From: Alviniconcha marisindica
Taxonomy: Eukaryota > Mollusca > Gastropoda > Provannidae
Assembly (NCBI GenBank): GCA_018857735.1
Contig: JABMCL010000106.1
Coordinates: forward strand, 806,001 to 870,000
Reading direction: 5' to 3'
Length of the DNA stretch: 64,000 nt
The stretch's first letter is position 1; the number at the start of each line of letters is the position of its first letter. The translations under genes were made by a program, and so were the position numbers. Of this stretch, positions 1-64,000 are shown piece after piece. The notes beneath the pieces were generated by a model that saw only the letters and a list, made by a program, of their open reading frames with translations, made no database searches and was not told the origin of the DNA.

Positions 1-224
1 AGGGGATTACCCTGAAAATTTGCAGGTTGTGTTTTGTCCTAATAAATAGCATTCTTTTGAAACTTTTATGTGTTTGGATCTTGAGTTGCACACAGTATAT
101 AATCCCTCTTCGCCTTGGGGGCAAATAGACATAATTAAGAAAAATAGACAAAAAAAAGAAGAGATAATTTTTGAGAAAATGTTCTATGTTTAGTGCTTTT
201 ATAATTAAGATGAACAGGGTTTTG

Positions 225-1690
225 CTGAATTCAGCAAAATAGTTCATACTGAAGAGGGAAAGTCTCTGTGGAAAAGTGATATTTTGGCAACGATTTAGCA
301 AAATAGTTCATAATGAAGAGGGAAAGTCTCTGTGGAAAAGTGATATTTTGGCAACGATTTAGCAAAATAGTTCATAATGAAGAGGGAAAGTCTCTGTGGA
401 AAAGTGATATTTTGGCAACGATTTAGCAAAGTAGTTCATAATGAAGAGGGAAAGTCTCTGTGGAAAAGTGATATTTTGGCAACGATTTAGCAAAGTAGTT
501 CATAATGAAGAGGGAAAGTCTCTGTGGAAAAGTGATATTTTGGCAGTGATTTAGGAAAATAGTTCACAAGGAAGAGGGAAAATCTCTGTGAAAAAGTGGC
601 ACTTTGGCAGTGATTTAGAAAAATAGTTCATAATGAAGAGGGAAAATCTCTGAAAAAATTGTATTTTGGCAGCAGTTCAGCAAAATAGTTCATAATAAAG
701 AAGGAAAATCTCTGTGGAAAAGTGGTATTTTGACATAATCTAGCAAAATAGTTCATAATGAAGAGGGAAAATCTCTGTGGAAAACTGCTATTTTGACATA
801 ATCTAGCAAAATAGTTCATAATGAAGAGGGAAAATCTCTGTGGAAAAGTGGTATTTTGACATAATCTAGCAAAATAGTTCATAATGAAGAGGGAAAATCT
901 CTGTGGAAAACTGGTATTTTGACATAATCTAGCAAAATAGTTCATAATGAAGAGGGAAAATCTCTGTGGAAAAGTGCTATTTTGACATAATCTAGCAAAA
1001 TAGTTCATAATGAAGAGGGAAAATCTCTGTGGAAAAGTGGTATTTTGACATAATCTAGCAAAATATTCATAATGAAGAGGGAAAATCTCTGTGGAAAAGT
1101 GTATTTTGACATAATCTAGCAAAATAGTTCATAATGAAGAGGGAAAATCTCTGTGGAAAAGTGGTATTTTGACATAATCTAGCAAAATAGTTCATAATGA
1201 AGAGGGAAAATCTCTGTGGAAAAGTGGTATTTTGACATAATCTAGCAAAATAGTTCATAATGAAGAGGGAAAATCTCTGTGGAAAAGTGGTATTTTGACA
1301 TAATCTAGCAAAATAGTTCATAATGAAGAGGGAAAATCTCTGTGGAAAAGTGGTATTTTGACATAATCTAGCAAAATAGTTCATAATGAAGAGGGAAAAT
1401 CTCTGTGGAAAAGTGGTATTTTGACATAATCTAGCAAAATAGTTCATAATGAAGAGGGAAAATCTCTGTGGAAAAGTGGTATTTTGACATAATCTAGCAA
1501 AATAGTTCATAATGAAGAGGGAAAATCTCTGTGGAAAAGTGGTATTTTGGCATAATCTAGCAAAATAGTTCATAATGAAGAGGGAAAATCTCTGTGGAAA
1601 ACTGCTATTTTGACATAATCTAGCAAAATAATTCGTAATTAAGAGAGAAAATCTCTGTGGAAAAGGGGCACTTTGGCAGCAATGAAGCTA
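225..1690. repeat. Minisatellite, 63-64 bp unit, about 23 copies
   Basis: Each unit carries AGTTCATAATGAAGAGGG and TCTCTGTGGAAAAGTG. The left part has 64-bp units with TTTTGGCAACGATTTAG. The right part has 63-bp units with TTTTGACATAATCTAG, and many of these are identical. A few degenerate units lie between the two classes (about 550-700). Because 63 is a multiple of three, the minus strand stays open in one frame across the right part. That is a property of the unit length and not evidence of a gene. Confidence 0.95.
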
Positions 1691-1832
1691 GTGACATAAT
1701 ATGTATATCTGAAATCAGATGCATGTGTATGGAGGCTCTTGCTGCAATGGGGAATTTATTCATTCTCACACCTGTTACTCATGTGTGATGATCTCATTAT
1801 GATCAAACTGGTTCCGTCTCCTCATCCACACC

Positions 1833-1935
1833 TGTACTCGAACTCGAACTCGAAAACTTTATTTTCCAAGGATTGTAGTTTAGGTTCATTTAGACCTGTC
1901 TAACAACTAGTCCTTGCTAAACTACTGAATGGAGA
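1833..1935. repeat. Dispersed repeat A, copy 1 (second copy near 47,206)
   Basis: A stretch beginning ACTCGAACTCGAAAACTTTA and containing TTGTAGTTTAGGTTCA and TCTAACAACTAGTCCTTG recurs with few changes at 47,206-47,294 in the same orientation. Two diverged copies of about 90 bp in one gene, each starting with a short simple repeat, fit the 3' end of a retroelement. The family is not identified. Confidence 0.6.
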
Positions 1936-2263
1936 AACAATTATATGAAAACAAAAAACTGCTGTGTGGAGCCGTTCACTCTGAGTTTGATGTGGATGGC
2001 ATTGCTAGTGTTGCTGTAGTATTGATCAGTAAGCAGGAGATGGCTCAGATGGGTGCATAACCTGACTTTGCTTTCAGGTTTTGTTGCTGCCCCCCCCCTC
2101 CCCCCCCCCCCCCCATCCCCCCGCGGCTTCTTTTTTTTCTTTTTTCTTTTTTTCTTATTCTCTCTCTTGTCCCACGAGTTGCATTGAAAGTGCAAATTCA
2201 GTTAGATTCCTGAACACGTGCACACATACAAATGTGCATAGGCATGCATGCATGCATTAGGGA

Positions 2264-2450
2264 GCAGGGATAGCTCAGTGGTTAGAGCGCCAGACTCGTG
2301 ATTGAAAGGTCCCGGGTTCAAGTCCCTGCAGGAGCGGCGGGAGAATTGCCTTCTCCAGGGTCAGCTTCTCCCAACACTCCTGCCCGGGATCGAACCTGGG
2401 ACCGTCCAGTCACGATTTGGATACTCTGCCACTGAGCTACCTATATCCCC
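2264..2450. mobile_element. Two tRNA-derived SINE heads facing each other
   Basis: On the + strand 2264-2329 resembles a tRNA: a 7-bp acceptor stem (GCAGGGA with TCCCTGC), an A box (TAGCTCAGTGGTTAGAGCG) and a B box (GGTTCAAGTCC). Its anticodon stem does not pair, so a functional tRNA is unlikely. A short SINE body follows (GGCGGGAGAATT..CTTCTCCAGGGTC), also seen on the minus strand near 28,280-28,310. At 2377-2450 a second tRNA-like head lies on the minus strand (GTAGCTCAGTGGCAGAGTA and GGTTCGATCCC). The arrangement suggests one SINE inserted into, or rearranged against, another. Confidence 0.75.
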
Positions 2451-2689
2451 ACTCCATTGTTTACCATTGCATTCATTCTTGTTGTAGCACTGTAGTCGGT
2501 CTTACTTACCAATGCTGACCAGCTGGTCAGGACAGCCACAGCAATTCAGGGCTGGATGGGGGTGGGGAGAGGGAAAGGGGGGGGGGGGGCATTATTTATG
2601 GGGGGCAAAGTTTTAGGTTCTAGATGTAAGTTCATGCTGGCTGTGAATGAGGCATGTTGTTGATGATGGTAGAGATTTGGTTTATTTAT

Positions 2690-4105
2690 GCCATCGCTGC
2701 TTGGTTGTGGGTGAGGCATGCTGATGAACGTACCAGTCAGGTCGCTGATTGGCTGTGGGTGAGGCATGCTGATGAACGTACCAGTCAGGTTGCTGCTTGG
2801 CTGTGGGTGAGGCATGCTAATGAACGTACCAGTCAGGTCGCTGATTGGCTGTGGGTGAAGCATGTTGGTAAAGGTAGCAGTCAAGTCACTACTTGGCTAT
2901 GGGTGAGGCATGTTGATGATGGACATACCAGTCAAGTTGCTGATTGGCTGTGGGTGAAGCATGCTGATGAACGTACCAGTCAGGTCGCTGCTTGGCTGTG
3001 GGTGAGGCATGCTGATGAACGTATCAGTCAGGTTGCTGCTTGGCTGTGGGGGAAGCATGTTGATCAATGTACCAGTCAAGTCACTGATTGGCTGTGGGTA
3101 AAGTATGTTGTTGATGGATGTATGGGTCAAGTCACTGCTTGGCTGTGGGTGAGGCAAGTTGATAAACGTACCAGTCAAGTTGCTGGTAGGGTACGGTTAG
3201 GCATGTTGATGATGAAGGTATGGGTCAAGTCACTGCTTGGCTGTGGGTGAGGCATGCTGCTAAACATACCAGTCAAGTCACTGACTGGCTGTGAGTGGGG
3301 TATGTTGTTGATAAACATGCCAGTCAAGTCACTGCTTGGCTGTGAGTGGGGTATGTTGTTGATGAACATGCCAGTAAAGTCACTGCTTGGCTGTGGGTGA
3401 AGCATGCTGCTAAACATACCAGTCAAGTCACTGAACTGGCTGTGGGTGAGGCATGCTGATGAACGCACTGGTCAAGTCATGCTTGGCTATAGATAAAACA
3501 TGTTAATAAACGTACCAGTCAAGTTGCTGGTTGGGTATGGGTGAGGCATGTTGTTGATGAATGCACCAGTAAAGTCACTGCTTGGTTCTAGATTAAATGT
3601 GTTGATAAACATACCAGTCAAGTCACTGCTTGGCTGTGGGTGAGGCATGTTGCTGATGAATGTACAGGTCAAGTCATTGAACTGGCTGTGGGTGAAGCAT
3701 GCTGATAAACATACCAGTCAGGTCGCTGCTTGGCTGTGGGTGAGACATATTGATAGTTACCAGTCAAGCCACTGAGCTGGCTGTGGGTGAAGCATGCTGA
3801 TAAACATACCAGTCAGGTCGCTGCTTGGCTGTGGGTGAAACATGTTGATAGGTAGCAGTCAAGTCAGTGACTGGCTGTGGGTGAAGCATGCTGATAAACA
3901 TACCAGTCAGGTCGCTGCTTGGCTGTGGGTGAGGCATGTTGTTGATAATACTGGTCAAGCCACTGAGCTGGCTGTGGGTGAAGCATGCTGATAAACATAC
4001 CAGTCAGGTCGCTGCTTGGCTGTGGGTGAGGCATGTTGTTGATGAATGTACCCGTCAAGCCACTGAACTGGCAGTGGGTGAAGCATGTTGATGAAGGTTC
4101 AGGTT
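2690..4105. repeat. Minisatellite, about 48-51 bp unit, roughly 28 copies
   Basis: The unit is built on GGCTGTGGGTGAGGCATG followed by a variable TTGATGAACGTACCAGTCA part and GTCACTGCTT. Unit length varies by a few bases through small indels. From about 3,670 a higher-order period of two units appears. All frames over it are degenerate repeats. Confidence 0.9.
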
Positions 4106-4564
4106 TTGTTCCTGCCCTTGCTTCATGGCTGTAAATGAGGCAGGTTATTGACGGTGAAAGTGTGGGCTCATTTTAGCCCTCGCTCCTCGACACTGACTGT
4201 TGCTGTGCTGCTGACGAAGAAACAGGTCGGCTATATTTTGACATCTCTGCAGGTGAAAGGGCAGCAGGTCAAGTAGAAGAGTCCTTCAGTGTTATGGTGT
4301 GATCTCCAGGTCGTTTAGTGCAGGTGGCAAGGATCTTTGCGCGATGCGTAGATATTTATGTGTATGTTTCTCCACGTGTAAGGCTTTATTGCAGTTTTTA
4401 TTAGTTTCACTGAGTGCAGCGTTTGTCTTCTTTTCTTTCCTGCGAAGTTTTCTCGTTTGGGGTTGGTAATTTTCTTCACTGTCTAATTGTTTTCATTTTC
4501 TTTTTCTACTGTGCTGTTTTTGATTTTTTTTACTGACCAGTCACTGACACTAAAGTCACCCTAA

Positions 4565-5168
4565 CAAGGTTCCCAGGGTCCTTACAGGTGCTTGCAAGTA
4601 CTTACAAACTGAATTTGCCAAGTAAGGCCTTACAGGTCCTTATATTTGCATCACGGTCCTTACAGGTCTAGCTAATGCTAAAAATGCACATGGGCAGTTA
4701 TATAAAAGCCTCTGATTTTTCCAAGTCAGCGACACTGGATGGTTTCACACATTTACTGAATTTGGAAATCATTTGGACATGGGTTGAGATGATGTCTGAA
4801 GCAGACGGTGTTTTCCTCTATCGTTCATTTAGATCACGTGCAGCCAAAATCATGGTTGCAAGATTGTGCAATAACTTCCGGGTCAGCCATTTGGTTGCAA
4901 AATTTGAACTGTGCAAGAACCGGAGCTAACAGCAAAGATGCTGAGAAAATGTTCATTCCAAGACCCGCTGGCTGAAGGACAGTGCATACCAGGAGTGGGT
5001 TCTCAAAGATAAGCTGGACAAACACCATGCTCGAAGCATGGCCTGTGAAATTCAGCTCATTTTTTGTGTTCCTTACTGTTGTGATGGTCCTTACAAAATC
5101 TAATATTGGTCCTTACAAGTCCTTATAAGGTCCTTATTTGGCTCTAGTGCAAGTCCCTGGGAACCATG
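4565..5168. mobile_element. 604-bp non-autonomous DNA transposon with terminal inverted repeats
   Basis: The left end reads CAAGGTTCCCAGGG and the complement of the right end reads CATGGTTCCCAGGG. Both ends are flanked by CCTAA (4560-4564 and 5169-5173), a good candidate for a 5-bp target-site duplication. Subterminal CCTTACA/GTCCTTA motifs recur near both ends. The 84-residue open frame inside (4675-4929) has no recognised transposase motif. The superfamily is not assigned. Confidence 0.75.
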
Positions 5169-5295
5169 CCTAATATCATTTAGTGTACATTACTGCTTGA
5201 CTGCATATCACTTGCCAACAGCTGTCACTTCAAAATGTCTTCTCTGCTCTGGAGCTTTCATTACTTTTGATTGTTTTTGTTACGGATGTCTTGAT

Positions 5296-5365
5296 TTTGA
5301 AGTAAGTAAGTAAGCTGGTGTTTTACGCCCAGTCAACCATTACGGCTACATCAGGGCGATCTTGA
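5296..5365. repeat. Dispersed SINE-like fragment (GTGTTTTACGCC type), copy 1
   Basis: A run of AAGTAAGTAAGTAAG is followed by GGTGTTTTACGCCCAGTC and a TACATCAGGG block. The same order occurs at 25,542-25,602 (GTAAGTAAGTAAGTAAC, GGTGTTTTATGCCCAGTC, TATATCAGGG), and a weaker match lies near 19,325. GTGTTTTACGCC-type sequences are common SINE cores in molluscan genomes, from general knowledge and not checked here. Confidence 0.55.
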
Positions 5366-6013
5366 TTTTAAAACACTGGGGAAATGATGAAGTACTGTAC
5401 TCTGAAATATACACTGATGTTGTGGAGAAGTACAAATTTAATGGAGTGGTTTTCGTGTATAATGACTTTACGACTGGAAGAGCAAGAGCTCACAGTCTAG
5501 CTAGACAGTGATGTTTGTCCGCTCGTTTGTCCGCACTCTGGACGTGCAATACTGTTTTCACCGGGATGGGTAGTTGTGTCATGCAATCATTTCAATTTGA
5601 TTAGCGTAGCATTTGCACCAGTCAGTTATCGTTAACTGGTTGGTTCTTCGTCAGCTGAGGCATGACGCAAGTGAAAAAAACATTGCCTTGGATTTGCTGT
5701 AGACATTGTTAGTTTATTTCTTTAGCCTTTGATACTTCATTTATCGATTTTCATGCAAAGAGAGCATTTTCAGCACTGTCGATCTTTGGTGGTATCAGAA
5801 TCATTTCATTTTCTTGAAGTGCCTCTGTGTAACGGACTTTTCGCTATACTACAAGTGAAGGGGGCAGGACTGCGAGCTTGCACAGTTGTAGCTGAAATAG
5901 CGGTCACTGTGAGGTACCTCGTGGCCTTGATGATGTTGATGGTTTTTGCCCTGTTGCTGGCTCTGTGTGTGTGTGTACATGAACTGATGGTGATGGTGTC
6001 GGTGTTGTAACAG

Positions 6014-62640
<56,627 letters not shown>

Positions 62641-62694
62641 GTATCAGACGGAACTCGCCCTCTCCTTGCCTTGCGCTCACAACACTCCTTGGCT

Positions 62695-62840
62695 TGCACG
62701 TGCGCCCTGCCACTGTCACTGTGCGGCTTCCTCCCCCCACTGTCACTGTGCGGCTTCCTCCCCCCACTGTCACTGTGCAGCTTCCTCCCCCCACTGTCAC
62801 TGTACAGCATCCTCCTGCCACTGTCACTGTGCGGTCTTAG
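62695..62840. repeat. 27-bp tandem repeat, five copies
   Basis: CCACTGTCACTGTGCGGCTT followed by CCTCCCC recurs five times just downstream of the donor. Confidence 0.9.
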
Positions 62841-62984
62841 GGGCCTCACGCAGGGGTGATGTCACCAGGGGGGACAGCTGGAGACGCAGAGCGCAGACAC
62901 CTGACGCTGCTGACCCAACAGCGGTTGACGTTTCTGTAGTGTGCTGTGTCGCTCACTCGCTTATGGCGTCACTGACTGAACAGC

Positions 62985-63315
62985 CTTGAGGCATCACTGA
63001 GCAGACAGCCTTGTGGCATCATTGACTGAACAGTCCTGTGACACCACTGGGTGAACAGTCCTGTGACACCACTGGGTGAACAGTCCTGTGACACCACTGG
63101 GTGAACAGTCCTGTGACACCACTGGGTGAACAGTCTGTGACACCACTGGGTAACACCCAGTCCTTGTGACACCACTGGGTGAACAGTCCTGTGACACCAC
63201 TGGGTGAACAGTCTTGTGACACCACTGGGTGAACAGTCTTGTGACACCACTGGGTGAACAGTCTTGTGACACCACTGGGTGAACAGTCTTGTGACACCAC
63301 TGGGTGAACAGTCCT
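62985..63315. repeat. 25-bp tandem repeat, 13 copies
   Basis: GTCCTGTGACACCACTGGGT followed by GAACA. One unit is interrupted at 63,145-63,170. All three minus frames stay open for over 90 codons only because the unit lacks stops. Confidence 0.93.
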
Positions 63316-64000
63316 GTATCAGCTGGGAGCTGGTAGTAACAATACCTTGCTATATGACAAGAACAAGTGGGGGGTGTCAGGTGTCTGCCCTGTGTTTAAA
63401 CGGTTTCCATGGTGACATTTCTCACGCCAGAAGTTCACCAGCAATGGTTGCTGCATCTTTTGCTCCCACTCACACTCTTGACCCACCCACCTAAGCTTGG
63501 AATGAAGTGCTCATGCATGTGTATCACAATACTGGTGCTGGTGTAGGTCTTTTTTCCCCTAACGTTTATGTGTGTATGATGTTTTCATGCTGTATAAAAC
63601 TGAAGTTTTTGTTTTATTATTGTTTTTCATCAGGGAATGAATTGGGATTTTGTTGTTGCTGTTGTTCAGATATGACCATTAACCAATATGTACCGCTGCC
63701 ATTATTATTTCTGTTTTGTTTACTTTTATTTTTTGTTTACTTTTATTTTTTGTTTACTTTTATTTTTTTATTTTTTTTAGCAGACTGACTTAACCTGATA
63801 AAAGCCTATTATCAAACACTGACTTGAGATTTTGTAATTAGATTTTCCTGTTTTAATTCTGAAATTAATTAAAAGGCATTTTGGATAAATTGCATGTCTT
63901 CATTCTGTCTGCTGTCTGTGTTTCTTAATTCCCTCCTCCTTCTTTCATATCTTTCTCTTTTCTTTTTTTAAATATATTTTTTATTATTCTTTTTTAAATG
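63316..64000. other. Intron to window end, nothing recognised
   Basis: A TTTACTTTTATTTTTTG motif recurs three times at 63,718-63,775. The T-rich end shows no exon. Confidence 0.5.

Noticed and set aside
628..1573. Minus-strand frame with a 21-residue repeating peptide
   Set aside because: A 63-bp minisatellite is open simply because its period is a multiple of three. No promoter, splice context or family match.
2264..2329. Functional tRNA gene
   Set aside because: Acceptor stem and boxes A and B look good, but the anticodon stem does not pair and a SINE body follows.
4675..4929. 84-residue open frame as a gene
   Set aside because: It lies wholly inside the TIR element at 4,565-5,168 and shows no known domain.
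5729..6010. 93-residue frame with hydrophobic stretches before 6,014 as a Piezo exon
   Set aside because: It ends in TAA inside the acceptor of the predicted exon and shows no Piezo landmark. The hydrophobic part is TG-repeat translation.
62985..63315. CRISPR-like regular repeat
   Set aside because: Units are contiguous 25-mers without spacers, in a eukaryotic intron. The same reasoning excludes all the other arrays.
63640..63700. Exon after the acceptor-like TTTTCATCAG
   Set aside because: The following sequence is T-rich, has no Piezo similarity, and has no donor in a matching phase.

Overview
The window is eukaryotic: about 24 short exons with GT-AG introns, dispersed SINEs and small DNA transposons, and a very large share of tandem repeats. 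All recognised coding sequence belongs to one gene on the + strand, an ortholog of the mechanosensitive channel Piezo (PIEZO1/PIEZO2 in vertebrates). The gene is open at both ends: the N-terminal blade exons lie to the left and the pore-forming C-terminal exons to the right. The protein looks like that of an invertebrate, and the repeat content suggests a lophotrochozoan, probably a mollusc. The species cannot be fixed from the sequence alone.

Layout. 1-6,013 is upstream intron: a 63-bp minisatellite, a SINE pair, a second minisatellite and a TIR element. 6,014-12,657 holds an acidic-linker exon and the first visible transmembrane exons. 12,658-23,970 is an 11-kb intron of repeats, two hairpin/TIR elements and a 1.5-kb pyrimidine tract. 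23,971-35,547 carries blade exons separated by repeat-filled introns. At 36.8-37.3 kb the next expected blade exon is present only as broken, partly duplicated pieces. 37.8-42.2 kb is almost pure minisatellite. 42,352-48,031 runs from a blade exon to the long charged helix matching the Piezo beam. 50,255-62,640 encodes the less conserved cytoplasmic region after the beam. About 1,128 codons are visible in 24 exons. Every adjacent pair of exons joins in a compatible phase, except across the broken region.

The most unusual property is what fills the introns. Several arrays carry the neighbouring exon edge and its splice site inside each repeat unit. Examples are about 18 copies of an acceptor plus exon start before the exon at 50,255, four copies of an exon end plus donor after the exon at 48,031, an exon-end array after 28,616, donor arrays after 10,927 and 32,217, and a 130-bp acceptor plus half-exon duplication before 24,669. 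Other arrays are made of strong donor-like motifs (CAG/GTGAGT). The real splice sites therefore sit beside long runs of near-identical decoys. No separate protein-coding gene, functional tRNA, rRNA or CRISPR array is supported. The long open frames over the arrays are low-complexity by-products.
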